This document shows positions 44,638 through 53,153 of a stretch of DNA of 64,000 nt, piece by piece (the first letter of the stretch is position 1; each line of letters begins with the position of its first letter). The translations under genes and the position numbers were made by a program. The notes below the pieces were generated by a model. It was not told the DNA's origin and ran no database searches. It saw only the letters and a program-made list of their open reading frames with translations. This DNA comes from Pontixanthobacter gangjinensis (GTDB taxonomy: Bacteria; Pseudomonadota; Alphaproteobacteria; Sphingomonadales; Sphingomonadaceae), in assembly GCF_009827545.1 (NCBI RefSeq), contig NZ_WTYS01000001.1, forward strand, positions 2,629,772 to 2,693,771. The letters are read 5' to 3'.

Positions 44638-45045
44638 ATGCGAACACTCGATGACATCCTTGAAGAATATGAATTTCTCGAAGGCGATGAGCGGTACCGC
44701 CTGCTGATTGAGCTGGGCCGCGAGCTGGATGAAATGCCTGCCGCGCTAAAAACCGATGCGACTTTGGTGCGTGGTTGTTCAGCCAGCGTGTGGGTGTACC
44801 CCACCGATGATGGCGGCGCGCTTCACTTTCTGGCTGACAGCAACGCGGCGATTACCAAAGGCATTGTCGCGCTGGTGATTTCCGCTGTGCAGGACCAACC
44901 CGCCGGCAAAGTCGCATCTATGGATATCAAAGCTGCGCTTGCACCGTTTAATTTGAGCAACCAGCTGAGTTCGAACAGGACTCAAGGCATTCCCAATATG
45001 ATCGCTCTGGTACAACAACACGCCTCCCGCATCGCTGCCGCCTGA
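44638..45045 (+). CDS. sufE: SufE family Fe-S assembly protein
   Basis: A 135-residue SufE that accepts sulfur from the SufS cysteine desulfurase. The receiving residue is Cys47 in LVRGCSASVW; the YRLLIELGRELDEMP and GKVASMDIKAALAPFNLSNQLS parts are typical. It follows the psp array by 24 bases on the same strand, but nothing shows it is under the sigma-54 promoter. Confidence 0.93.
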   Translation: MRTLDDILEEYEFLEGDERYRLLIELGRELDEMPAALKTDATLVRGCSASVWVYPTDDGGALHFLADSNAAITKGIVALVISAVQDQPAGKVASMDIKAALAPFNLSNQLSSNRTQGIPNMIALVQQHASRIAAA

Positions 45046-45046
45046 T

Positions 45047-45394
45047 ATGCGGCCGCTATTTCTTGCGGGCGGTCTAATTGCGGTTGCTCTTGGCGCGATT
45101 GGTGCAGCCTTACCGATTATTCCGACCGTCCCGTTTTTGCTGCTCGCCGCATTCTGTTTTGCGCGGAGCAACCCCGAATGGGAACAACGCATGCTAAAAC
45201 ATCCGCAATGGGGCGCGCATCTGCGCGATTGGCGTGAACGCAAGGCGATCTCCCGCCGATCCAAAATTATGGCCATTGGCGCGATGACGGCCGGCGTAGT
45301 CGTTACTTGGCTCACGCTGGGCGTGCCCTATGTATATATTTCGATCGCCGTTCTGGTAATTTCCGGCAGTTGGATCGCAACCCGTAACGAGTAG
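45047..45394 (+). CDS. DUF454 (YbaN-like) membrane protein
   Basis: A 115-residue protein with helices at both ends and a central HPQWGAHLRDWRERKAISRRSKI, the DUF454 signature. Function is unknown. The gene starts one base after sufE, so the two are probably one transcript. Its last codons (CGT AAC GAG TAG) are the first copy of a five-unit 15-bp repeat that extends past the stop. Confidence 0.88.
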   Translation: MRPLFLAGGLIAVALGAIGAALPIIPTVPFLLLAAFCFARSNPEWEQRMLKHPQWGAHLRDWRERKAISRRSKIMAIGAMTAGVVVTWLTLGVPYVYISIAVLVISGSWIATRNE

Positions 45395-45455
45395 GCCCGT
45401 AACGAGTAGGCCCGTAACGAGTAGGCCCGTAACGAGTAGGCCCGTAACGAGTAGG
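45381..45455. repeat. Five perfect 15-bp tandem repeats over a stop codon
   Basis: The unit CCCGTAACGAGTAGG is repeated exactly five times. The unit length is a multiple of three, so each copy carries the same Arg-Asn-Glu-stop in the frame of the DUF454 gene. Four stops follow the real one. The repeat looks like slippage or recent duplication. Confidence 0.97.
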
Positions 45456-45756
45456 CGCCGAGCCAACGCTGATCGGGACAGGTTTCCATAAATCGGCTGC
45501 GCTGCTTGGCCGCCCTAACCAGCCTCGAAAAATTGTCGGCGCAGAATGAATTTTCCTACACGATGTTGCCGCGCTAGTCTCGCAGTCGCTCTTTCCCATC
45601 GTTAGTCAATTTGGCCGCATTTACTAAAGCCGCGGAATTGGCACCCGGGCAAATGTGTCACCTGTTCTCCAACAGAGTAATTTAGGAAAATCAGTGCTGT
45701 AGCGCAGGTGTGTTAGGTTGCAGGTGTCACCCTAAACCCCATATTTAGCGGTCAGG
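45395..45756. other. Spacer between DUF454 and crtZ
   Basis: The first 61 bases are the rest of the 15-bp repeat array. The remaining 300 contain no gene or recognisable RNA. A pair of CAGGTGT copies near 45704-45727, with a GGTGTCACC, gives weak dyad symmetry. No strong terminator is seen for either convergent gene. Confidence 0.6.
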
Positions 45757-46257
45757 TTAAGCGCCAGCGCTGTCGCGGACCACTGCGATGCCAGCCTCAC
45801 GTTGCTGCTTCAGTTCTGCCTTCAACTTCGCCGGATCGCGCGCGAAAACAAAGCCGAAGCTTACGCCGCCTTCTTTGCCCACGGTCGCATGGTGCAGCTT
45901 GTGCGCCTGAACCAGCCGTTTCGCATATCCGCGTTTGGGCACCCATCGCCAGTAACGTTGATGGACCAAGCCATCATGCACCAACGTGTAGATCAGCCCG
46001 TAAAGCGTAATACCAAAGGCGGTCCACCACAGCGTTGCGGAATAGTAATATCCGATCAAAAACATGAAAAACACGATGGTGCCGAACACCACCGCGAACA
46101 GGTCGTTTTTCTCCAACACCTTGTCATGCGGCTCGTGGTGGTCGCGATGCCAGCCCCAACCCCAGCCGTGCATGATGTATTTATGCGCCCACCACGCAAA
46201 CAGCTCCATGCCAATCAACGAAGCAAGAATGATACCGATGATTGCCAGCGTGCTCAC
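45757..46257 (-). CDS. crtZ: Beta-carotene hydroxylase (CrtZ type)
   Basis: A 166-residue membrane di-iron hydroxylase that adds hydroxyl groups at C3 of beta-rings. The His cluster is visible at 25, 30, 37, 40 and 41 (HKYIMH and HRDHH) and later in HDGLVHQRYW and AHKLHH. The GTG at 46257 overlaps the crtW stop in GTGA, so I take it as the start rather than an upstream ATG in crtW sequence. With CrtW it could form astaxanthin-type keto-hydroxy carotenoids. Confidence 0.92.
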   Translation of the reverse strand: MSTLAIIGIILASLIGMELFAWWAHKYIMHGWGWGWHRDHHEPHDKVLEKNDLFAVVFGTIVFFMFLIGYYYSATLWWTAFGITLYGLIYTLVHDGLVHQRYWRWVPKRGYAKRLVQAHKLHHATVGKEGGVSFGFVFARDPAKLKAELKQQREAGIAVVRDSAGA

Positions 46258-47036
46258 GCGGCGGCTCCTTTGTTCAACACTTCGCGCCGGACCTTTGGCA
46301 GCGCCCACCAAGGCGTGTCAGGTCGGCAGTGATGCTCGTGATGATAGCCGAAATGGAAGCAGCTGGCGAGGCTTGCCAGCGTGCCGAAATTCTCGCTGCG
46401 GGCATTGTGGCGGTCAGCGAATGTCTCGCCTTTCCCATCAACATGATGATGCGGGCGAAAAGTGCCGAAATAAAATAGCTGGATCGATGATGCGATGGCT
46501 GGCGCGCCGTACAGGAGCACAATTTTGCCAAGCGGCACGTCCAGCACCAGCCCGTAAATTATCACCACGCTGAACACGAAGACAATCGAGCCCGGCCCGA
46601 AATACCGGCGCAAGAAAGTCGCGTACCAAGGCCAGAAAGCGGCAGGATGATTTTCGTCAAAATCGGGATCGCCCTTCTTCCCCGCCAGCCGGTGATGGTC
46701 GAAATGGGCACCGCGCATTTTGGTCCAAGAGAACCCGGCATAGAGGAACAGCAAAGTCGCCCCGATCGCCGAATTGATCCGCTTGGAACCCGGGACCAGA
46801 GAGCCATGCATCGCATCATGACTGACGATGAACAGTCCGACTGACAGCCAGCATTGGACTGCCGCAATCGCAATCGCGAGCGGCAGGCTGGCAAGACTCA
46901 AATCGAACACAAACATGGAGAAAAAATGCAGACTGAGCCACGATCCGAAAATGAGCGCGGCCAGTGTCAGGCCAGTCGCCGCCTGCGAAGCGCGGCTTTT
47001 CAAACTGACAGACGGATGGGCGCGATTATCTTTCAT
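46254..47036 (-). CDS. crtW: Beta-carotene ketolase (CrtW type)
   Basis: A 260-residue membrane protein of the fatty-acid-desaturase fold with three His boxes: SHDAMH (His73 and His77), HFDHHR and YHHEHH. These features match CrtW, which adds a keto group at C4 of beta-rings. Some family members are desaturases, but the coupling to crtZ supports the carotenoid role. Start at ATG 47036. Confidence 0.88.
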   Translation of the reverse strand: MKDNRAHPSVSLKSRASQAATGLTLAALIFGSWLSLHFFSMFVFDLSLASLPLAIAIAAVQCWLSVGLFIVSHDAMHGSLVPGSKRINSAIGATLLFLYAGFSWTKMRGAHFDHHRLAGKKGDPDFDENHPAAFWPWYATFLRRYFGPGSIVFVFSVVIIYGLVLDVPLGKIVLLYGAPAIASSIQLFYFGTFRPHHHVDGKGETFADRHNARSENFGTLASLASCFHFGYHHEHHCRPDTPWWALPKVRREVLNKGAAA

Positions 47037-47103
47037 GGAACTATCTTAGGATGAATGCGCAGTGACAGCAAAATATCCCGGTTCGGTGAATTCTAACACC
47101 AAT

Positions 47104-47502
47104 TCACTTGGTGAAGAAGATTTTGGCGACCTCTTCTCCGATGCGCGCAGGGCGCAGGGTTTCGGTATCAATGCAACACCAGCTTGACTGGATCTCTGCC
47201 AGCACCTCTTCACCGCGCTGGATCACTGTGTTGTAAAATGCGCGGGCACCTTTGATGCTTTCCAGCACAGTGTTTGCGGCCACTCCCGTGTCATCAAGGA
47301 AGGCAGGTTTTCGGTAAGTGATTTCATGCTTCAGCGCGACCCAGGCCCTGCTCGCCACCGCTTCGGCAGGGGCGATGTTGTGCCAATGCGATAAAACCGC
47401 GTCCTGCACCCAACCAAGATAGCGGGCGTTGTTCACATGGCCCATGAAATCAATATCGCTGGGAATGATGGTAATCGGGAAATTATATGGCTTTGCTGAC
47501 AT
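47104..47502 (-). CDS. Acyl-CoA thioesterase (4-hydroxybenzoyl-CoA thioesterase type)
   Basis: A 132-residue hotdog protein with SDIDFMGHVNNARYLGWVQDA, the active-site region of YbgC/FadM-like thioesterases (Asp in DIDFMGHVNN). It would hydrolyse an acyl-CoA; the substrate is not known. It is divergent from leuC. Confidence 0.9.
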   Translation of the reverse strand: MSAKPYNFPITIIPSDIDFMGHVNNARYLGWVQDAVLSHWHNIAPAEAVASRAWVALKHEITYRKPAFLDDTGVAANTVLESIKGARAFYNTVIQRGEEVLAEIQSSWCCIDTETLRPARIGEEVAKIFFTK

Positions 47503-47536
47503 GAGTGTAAGTTAAGCACACAAAGCTTTCTATACC

Positions 47537-47593
47537 ATGACACAAATTTCGTTATTGCGAGATAGCTTGCCACTGTTGCTGATTGGCCGCTAA
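47537..47593 (+). CDS. Possible leucine leader peptide upstream of leuC
   Basis: An 18-codon open frame (MTQISLLRDSLPLLLIGR) ends 9 bases before the leuC ATG. Six of 18 residues are Leu, including three in a row followed by Ile, and they use both TTA/TTG and CTG codons. leuC itself has no clear ribosome site, so ribosomes finishing here could restart at leuC. A classic terminator would not fit in the 9-base gap. It may be chance; see the separate observation. Confidence 0.4.
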   Translation: MTQISLLRDSLPLLLIGR

Positions 47594-47602
47594 TTCCATC
47601 CC

Positions 47603-49057
47603 ATGGCTAGCAAACCGCGCACACTTTACGACAAGATTTGGGATTCGCACGTAGTTGAAACGCGCGACGATGGCACCGCCTTGATCTTCATCGACCGGCA
47701 TCTTGTGCATGAAGTAACCAGCCCCCAGGCGTTCGAAGCGCTGAGAATTGCCGGACGCAAGGTCCGCCGGCCTGATCTAACTTTGGCGGTACCAGATCAC
47801 AATTTACCGACCACGCCTCGCGTAGATGCCGGCGGCAAGCGCATCCCGATTGCCGATCCGCAAAGTGCAGCGCAGCTTGAAGCACTGGAAGCCAACGCAC
47901 CTGCATTCGGCATCCGCTACATAGACGCGACCGCTGCCGAGCAAGGCATTGTCCATGTTGTCGGCCCCGAACAAGGCTTCTCGCTGCCGGGCACCACCAT
48001 TGTCTGCGGAGATTCGCACACGGCGGCGCATGGCGGCATGGGCGCGCTCGCATTTGGAATTGGCACCAGCGAAGTTGAGCACGTGCTGGCGACGCAGACA
48101 CTGCTGCTGACGCAATCCAATAATATGGAGATTGTCGTCAAAGGCGAACTTGGCCCAGGTGTTACATCAAAAGATTTGATCCTTCATATTATCGGCATTG
48201 TCGGCACTGCAGGCGGCACTGGCCATGTGATCGAATATCGCGGTGACGTGTTCGAACAGATGAGCATCGAAAGCCGGCTGACCGTCTGTAATATGTCAAT
48301 CGAGGCAGGAGCGCGGGCAGGCTTGATTGCCCCTGATGACAAGACAGTTGCTTATCTGCGGGGTCGCCCCCTTTCGCCAACCGGAGATGAATGGGACAAA
48401 GCGGTATCATGGTGGGGCTCGCTTAAAACCGATGTCGGCGCGCACTTTGATAAGTCGGTCCATATTGACGCTAGCGATGTCGAGCCGACCGTCACGTGGG
48501 GTACCAGTCCAGAGGACGTTATCCCAATCGGCGGTTCTGTCCCCGATCCAGCCAGCTTCGCAGACAGTTCCAAGCAAGAAGCAGCGCAGAAAAGCCTTGA
48601 TTATATGGGACTGGTGCCGGGCCAGAGAATGTCCGAGGTCGAGGTCCAGAACATCTTCATCGGCAGCTGCACCAACAGCAGGATCGAAGATCTGCGCGCC
48701 GCAGCCGAGATCTTGAAAGGCCGCAAGAAAGCCGCAAATGTCAAATGGGCGATTATCGTGCCAGGCTCTGGCTTGGTTAAATTGCAAGCCGAAGCAGAAG
48801 GGCTGGACACGATCTTCACCGATGCCGGATTGGAATGGCGAGAGCCGGGTTGCTCCGCCTGCTTGGGAATGAACCCCGATAAAGTGCCCCCCGGAGAGCG
48901 CTGCGCGTCGACCAGCAACCGCAATTTCGTTGGCCGCCAAGGGCCAGGTGCCCGCACCCATTTGATGAGCCCCGCTATGGCCGCTGCCGCAGCTGTCACT
49001 GGCAGGCTGACTGATGTGCGGGAATTGACGCAACGAGAGAGCGGGAACTTCATTTGA
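47603..49057 (+). CDS. leuC: 3-isopropylmalate dehydratase large subunit
   Basis: A 484-residue Fe-S hydro-lyase of leucine synthesis that isomerises 2- to 3-isopropylmalate with LeuD. The cluster cysteines are Cys356 (GSCTNSR), Cys417 and Cys420 (CSACLG). [26 protein letters not shown] near residue 135 is also typical. It is followed by a 55-residue membrane peptide gene and leuD. Confidence 0.97.
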   Translation: MASKPRTLYDKIWDSHVVETRDDGTALIFIDRHLVHEVTSPQAFEALRIAGRKVRRPDLTLAVPDHNLPTTPRVDAGGKRIPIADPQSAAQLEALEANAPAFGIRYIDATAAEQGIVHVVGPEQGFSLPGTTIVCGDSHTAAHGGMGALAFGIGTSEVEHVLATQTLLLTQSNNMEIVVKGELGPGVTSKDLILHIIGIVGTAGGTGHVIEYRGDVFEQMSIESRLTVCNMSIEAGARAGLIAPDDKTVAYLRGRPLSPTGDEWDKAVSWWGSLKTDVGAHFDKSVHIDASDVEPTVTWGTSPEDVIPIGGSVPDPASFADSSKQEAAQKSLDYMGLVPGQRMSEVEVQNIFIGSCTNSRIEDLRAAAEILKGRKKAANVKWAIIVPGSGLVKLQAEAEGLDTIFTDAGLEWREPGCSACLGMNPDKVPPGERCASTSNRNFVGRQGPGARTHLMSPAMAAAAAVTGRLTDVRELTQRESGNFI

Positions 49058-49127
49058 CCGCAACTCATGCACAAACTCGCATTTTGACCTCTTGCACGCC
49101 CGCCATAAGGCCACCATTGATAGTCCT

Positions 49128-49295
49128 ATGACAAAAAAGATTCCTGAAACGCTCGGTGGCAAGGCAGCAGTTGCTGGCGCTGCCATCGGTTCGGCCGCCA
49201 TTGCTGCGGCCCTTCTCTATGCCTCCAACCGCAAAAAGAAGAAGGCCGATAGACAACCGCAAGCGCCCACCGGCGAACCGCCTGAAACCGATTGA
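49128..49295 (+). CDS. 55-residue single-helix protein between leuC and leuD
   Basis: A small protein, [17 protein letters not shown] to ETD, with one hydrophobic helix (about 9-27) followed by a Lys-rich stretch (NRKKKKADR) and a polar tail. I do not recognise a family. Its TGA overlaps the leuD ATG (TGATG), so it is probably co-translated. It may be an inner-membrane protein with the basic tail in the cytoplasm. Confidence 0.65.
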   Translation: MTKKIPETLGGKAAVAGAAIGSAAIAAALLYASNRKKKKADRQPQAPTGEPPETD

Positions 49296-49897
49296 TGAAA
49301 CCCGTTTCCACAATCGAAGGCCGCGCCATTCCGTTTGGCGCGAAGAATGTCGATACGGATGTGATCATTCCGGCGGCATGGCTGAAAACAATCAGCCGTG
49401 ATGGTTTGGGCCAAGGTGCTTTCGAAACTATCCGCAAAGACCCAGACAACATTTTCGACAGCGCCGAATTTTCTGGCGCACCGATCCTGATCGCAGGCGA
49501 TAATTTCGGGTGCGGCTCCAGCCGCGAACACGCGGCCTGGGCACTGCTCGACATGGGCATCACAGCGGTAATCGCGCCCAGCTTTTCCGATATATTTTCG
49601 GGCAATGCATTCAAGAACGGAATTTTGACAGTCGCCTTGCCGCAAGACCAGATTGACCGTCTGCTGGAAGTGGCAGCAACCGATGCGATTACGCTCGATC
49701 TGGAAAACCAGACGGTCACAACGCCTTTTCAGGACCGCTTCACATTTCAAGTCGACCCATTCCGCAAGCGTTGCTTGATCGAAGGACTCGATGAAGTGGG
49801 TCTGACGCTGGAACGTGACGCGCAAATTACAGAATATGAACAGCGCCAAAGGCAAGATATGCCATGGCTCGCAACAGGGACGGAGATTGCCGCATGA
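49295..49897 (+). CDS. leuD: 3-isopropylmalate dehydratase small subunit
   Basis: A 200-residue LeuD that closes the active site of Leu[18 protein letters not shown] and [17 protein letters not shown] are diagnostic. It starts at ATG 49295, not the TTG one codon earlier, and ends with ATGA at the start of the quinone oxidoreductase gene. Confidence 0.97.
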   Translation: MKPVSTIEGRAIPFGAKNVDTDVIIPAAWLKTISRDGLGQGAFETIRKDPDNIFDSAEFSGAPILIAGDNFGCGSSREHAAWALLDMGITAVIAPSFSDIFSGNAFKNGILTVALPQDQIDRLLEVAATDAITLDLENQTVTTPFQDRFTFQVDPFRKRCLIEGLDEVGLTLERDAQITEYEQRQRQDMPWLATGTEIAA

Positions 49898-50892
49898 AAG
49901 CTCTATTATCCAAGGAAGTCGGCGGGCCAGAGACGCTCGTAATCGAAGATATCGCCGAACCGACACCCGGCAAGGGCGAAGTTCTGATTAAGGTTGCCGC
50001 CTGCGCAATCAATTTTCCCGACACTCTAATCATCCGCGACCTCTACCAGTTCAAACCGCCCCGCCCGTTTTCCCCTGGCGGTGAAATTTCCGGCACAATC
50101 GAAGCGCTTGGCGAAGGCGTTGAAGGCTGGAAGGTTGGCGATAAGGTCCTTTCCGGCATTGGTAATGGCGGCCTTCAAGAGAAAATCGTGACCTCCGCTA
50201 ACAAGCTGTTTCGGGTTCCCGATTTCGTTTCCTTGCCTGAAGCCAGCGCATTGCTGATGACCTACGGCACAACAATTCATGGCCTGAAAGATCGCGGCGA
50301 CATCAAAAAAGGCGACACGATGCTTGTCCTTGGTGCAGCAGGCGGCGTTGGCCTGTCTGCGGTTGAGTTGGGCAAAGCCTATGGTGCGCGCGTGGTCGCT
50401 GCCGTTTCAAGCGAAGAGAAGGCTGAAGTCGTTCGCAAAGCTGGCGCCGATGAAGTTGTCATCTATCCCCGCGCGCCGTTCGACAAAGATACATCGAAAG
50501 CATTGGCCAAAGCATTCAAGGATGCAGTCGGCCCTGACGGCGCGGATATCGTTTATGACATTGTCGGCGGCGATTATTCGGAGCCAGCGCTTCGGGCAAT
50601 CGCCTGGGAGGGCCGCTTTCTAGTGGTCGGCTTCCCCGCCGGTATCGCAAAAATGCCGCTCAACCTGACCTTGCTGAAAAGCTGCGATATCCGCGGTGTT
50701 TTCTGGGGGGCGTTCACAATGCGCGAACCGCGCAAGAACGAAGCCAATATTGCCGAGCTGTTCCGCTTGTGGAAAGATGGCAAGATTAATCCTCTGGTCA
50801 GCGAGACATATCCGCTGGAACGTGCGCATGAAGCGATTGCCAAGCTGGAAAGCCGCGGAGCGGTGGGCAAGCTTGTCGTAACCATGGATTAA
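49894..50892 (+). CDS. NADPH:quinone oxidoreductase family protein (MDR superfamily)
   Basis: A 332-residue zinc-free medium-chain dehydrogenase. The N-terminus ([33 protein letters not shown]) and the Rossmann motif [24 protein letters not shown] match quinone oxidoreductases. It would reduce quinones or related carbonyls with NADPH. The start overlaps leuD by 4 bases; a role in leucine metabolism is not implied. Confidence 0.92.
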   Translation: MKALLSKEVGGPETLVIEDIAEPTPGKGEVLIKVAACAINFPDTLIIRDLYQFKPPRPFSPGGEISGTIEALGEGVEGWKVGDKVLSGIGNGGLQEKIVTSANKLFRVPDFVSLPEASALLMTYGTTIHGLKDRGDIKKGDTMLVLGAAGGVGLSAVELGKAYGARVVAAVSSEEKAEVVRKAGADEVVIYPRAPFDKDTSKALAKAFKDAVGPDGADIVYDIVGGDYSEPALRAIAWEGRFLVVGFPAGIAKMPLNLTLLKSCDIRGVFWGAFTMREPRKNEANIAELFRLWKDGKINPLVSETYPLERAHEAIAKLESRGAVGKLVVTMD

Positions 50893-50983
50893 GTCGGCCA
50901 GTTGGCATCTTCAACTTTCCATAGCGCTTGCAGCAATGCCGGCGCCCACCTATCTTTGGTGTAAACATAATAACGAGGCACCT

Positions 50984-51307
50984 ATGACCGATTTTAAAGA
51001 CCGCGAAAAAGGCGAAGAAGCCAAATTCGCATTTGATGCAGAGAACTCCTTCAAAATCGCAGCACGGCGCAATCGCTTGCTTGGCCATTGGGCAGCAGAG
51101 AAGATGGGCCTCGATGCCGAAGAAACCGAAGCCTATGCCAAGGCAGTTGTGCAAGCCGATTTCGAAGAAGCAGGCGACGAAGACGTAATTCGCAAATTGC
51201 TGGGCGATCTGACCACTGCAAATGTGGACATCGGTGAGGCCGACGTGCGCGCTGCGCTTGAAGAAAAAGCCATTGAAGCACGCCGCCAATTGATGGGCGA
51301 GTCCTGA
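50984..51307 (+). CDS. F1-ATPase inhibitor zeta subunit (DUF1476)
   Basis: A 107-residue helical protein: MTDFKDREKGEEAKFAFDAENSFKIAARRNRLLG to ADFEEAGDEDVIRKLLGDL. In Paracoccus denitrificans the zeta protein of this family blocks ATP hydrolysis by the alphaproteobacterial F1FO-ATP synthase through its N-terminus. The assignment is by recognition of the conserved start. It leads a small set with bolA and a glutaredoxin. Confidence 0.88.
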   Translation: MTDFKDREKGEEAKFAFDAENSFKIAARRNRLLGHWAAEKMGLDAEETEAYAKAVVQADFEEAGDEDVIRKLLGDLTTANVDIGEADVRAALEEKAIEARRQLMGES

Positions 51308-51311
51308 CCAA

Positions 51312-51548
51312 ATGCCGATGTCCGCAAATGAAATCGAAACTATGATCAAGGCGGGTTTGCCCGGGTCGGAAGTCGAAATGACCGACTTGGCCGGAGATGG
51401 CGATCACTGGGCGGCCAAGGTTGTTGCTCCGCAATTTGCAGGCAAGAGCCGCGTTCAGCAGCACAAGATGGTCTATGAATCGCTTGGCGGTAAGATGGGC
51501 GGCGTATTGCATGCCTTGCAACTGACCACTGCGGTTCCCACCTCCTGA
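51312..51548 (+). CDS. BolA family protein
   Basis: A 78-residue BolA-like protein with LAGDGDHWAAKVVAPQFAGKSRVQQHKMVYESLGGKMGG, the class that pairs with CGFS glutaredoxins to handle Fe-S clusters. It starts 4 bases after the zeta subunit and 28 bases before the glutaredoxin gene. Confidence 0.93.
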   Translation: MPMSANEIETMIKAGLPGSEVEMTDLAGDGDHWAAKVVAPQFAGKSRVQQHKMVYESLGGKMGGVLHALQLTTAVPTS

Positions 51549-51576
51549 TTACACAGAATTAACCGGAAGCAATCTT

Positions 51577-51903
51577 ATGTCCGATGCAAATAGCCGTATT
51601 ACTGACGTCGTAACCAGCAATGACGTGGTCCTATTCATGAAGGGCACGCCATTATTCCCGCAATGCGGCTTCTCCAGTAAAGCAGTGGCGATCCTCGAAC
51701 ATTGCGGCGTCGGTTTTGAAAGCGTTGACGTTCTGCAGGACATGGAAGTCCGCCAGGGCATCAAAGCCTATTCCGATTGGCCGACCATCCCACAGCTGTA
51801 TGTCAAAGGCGAATTCGTCGGCGGCAGCGATATCATGATGGAAATGTTTGAAGCTGGCGAATTGCAGACCATGATGGACGAGAAAAAGGTAGCAAAGGCC
51901 TAA
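51577..51903 (+). CDS. grxD: CGFS monothiol glutaredoxin (Grx4 type)
   Basis: A 108-residue glutaredoxin with CGFS at 30-33, KGTP just before it, and WPTIPQLYVKGEFVGGSDIMMEM. It binds a [2Fe-2S] cluster with glutathione and works with BolA in cluster transfer or iron sensing. A strong bidirectional terminator follows. Confidence 0.96.
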   Translation: MSDANSRITDVVTSNDVVLFMKGTPLFPQCGFSSKAVAILEHCGVGFESVDVLQDMEVRQGIKAYSDWPTIPQLYVKGEFVGGSDIMMEMFEAGELQTMMDEKKVAKA

Positions 51904-52207
51904 GCCGCCGCACCCCCGTAACACCGAACCAAATCTGCCAACAAAAAACCCCACCGCTTGCGCGAGTGGGGTTTTTTGTATTCGGTGAGGGGAGACCAGA
52001 GACCAGGAAGGCCTCCCCTCAAATCGAAGACCAGGATTATGAATGTAACTATGCAGGCACCGTGCCAGTTTTATAGAAGTGCGGTTTCCCGTGGGTGTGA
52101 TGGTTAAAATCAAATTGACGACACCCGACTTGTAAATTTTCCCGACATTGTATCGCTGTGGATTGAAGGCTTGGCTTTAATCTTCGGCTGCGCCACTGTT
52201 TAGCACA
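51904..52207. other. Spacer after the glutaredoxin gene
   Basis: It holds the terminator at 51943-51977 and a further inverted repeat (TGAGGGGAG at 51986 and CTCCCCTCA at 52013). No gene is seen in the remaining part up to the NUDIX start. Confidence 0.65.
51943..51977. terminator. Bidirectional intrinsic terminator
   Basis: AAAAAACCCCAC and GTGGGGTTTTTT form a perfect stem around CGCTTGCGCGA, with an A run on one side and a T run on the other, so it works in both directions. It ends the bolA-grxD transcript. Confidence 0.95.
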
Positions 52208-52993
52208 ATGACAGACCCTCACAAATCCTCCGATCAAAACGTAATCCCAGCCGCGACGGTCGTGGTGTTTCGGCGGGCAGCAGCAGGTGAGCCGCCCGAA
52301 TTGCTGATGGTCACCCGCTCGCGCACCATGTCCTTTGCCGGCGGTGCAGCAGTATTTCCGGGCGGGCGCGTAGATCAGGCGGATTTTGACCTTGCCGCTG
52401 ATCTGGATAGCGAATTCGCCTTAGATGAGGCCGCACACCGGATTGCCGCAGTCCGCGAAACACTTGAAGAAACCGGCTTGGCGATCGGCGTTCGAGGCAC
52501 AGTCGATGCACAGATAGCCCGCGATGCTAGAAAGATGTTGCTGACAAAAGGTTCTCTAGCTCCGGTACTCGAAGCGATGTCATGGAAGCTAGATCTGGCC
52601 ACCGTACTTCCATTTGCACGATGGTTTCCCAAGAATGAGCGGCTGACACGGATTTTCGATACGCGCTTCTACCTCGCCGATTTGGGCACAGGAGCAGTGG
52701 ATATTACGGTCGATGCAACGGAAAATACCAAGCTTTATTGGATCAGCGCGCAAGGTGCACTTGACGCTGCAGAACGCGGCGACCTGTCAATAATCTATCC
52801 GACACGGCGCAATCTTGAACGCTTGGCTCAATTTGGCGATTTCAGCGATGCTGCTGCCGACTGTGCGAAATTTCCCGTGCGCACTATCACGCCCTTCATG
52901 GAAATCCGTGATGGACAACGCTGGTTATGCATCGATGATCAGGCTGGATATCCGGTCAGCGGTGAACCGCTTGACGGTGTCTTGCGGGGATAA
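52208..52993 (+). CDS. NUDIX hydrolase
   Basis: A 261-residue protein. The NUDIX box is split between GGRVDQADFD and AAVRETLEETGLAIG, with an insertion that is typical of the NUDT19-like/acyl-CoA type. PAATVVVFRRA and SRTMSFAGGAAVFPGGRVD begin the domain. The substrate is unknown; CoA derivatives are a guess. The gene ends just before tRNA-Arg. Confidence 0.88.
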   Translation: MTDPHKSSDQNVIPAATVVVFRRAAAGEPPELLMVTRSRTMSFAGGAAVFPGGRVDQADFDLAADLDSEFALDEAAHRIAAVRETLEETGLAIGVRGTVDAQIARDARKMLLTKGSLAPVLEAMSWKLDLATVLPFARWFPKNERLTRIFDTRFYLADLGTGAVDITVDATENTKLYWISAQGALDAAERGDLSIIYPTRRNLERLAQFGDFSDAAADCAKFPVRTITPFMEIRDGQRWLCIDDQAGYPVSGEPLDGVLRG

Positions 52994-52997
52994 AGGG

Positions 52998-53074
52998 TGG
53001 TGCGCCCGGCAGGACTCGAACCTGCTGCCTCAAGATTAGAAGTCTCGCGCTCTATCCAGATGAGCTACGGGCGC
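52998..53074 (-). tRNA. tRNA-Arg (anticodon TCT)
   Basis: On the minus strand, a 7-bp acceptor stem (GCGCCCG with CGGGCGC), a D arm, an anticodon loop CTTCTAA and a T arm with GTTCGAGTCC fit a 77-base tRNA; discriminator A and CCA are encoded. The anticodon reads AGA. Confidence 0.95.
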
Positions 53075-53153
53075 ACACCGCAGAGCGCATAGCGACCTTT
53101 TCGGTTCACGCAAATGCGATTGGTTATTCCTGCGCGCAAATAGTTGGGCCCGA

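Noticed and set aside
45381-45455. CRISPR-like array
   Set aside because: The 15-bp units are directly adjacent with no spacers and there are no cas genes.
45194-45466. Minus-strand frame with repeated LLVTG
   Set aside because: It is only the complement of the 15-bp tandem array over the DUF454 stop.
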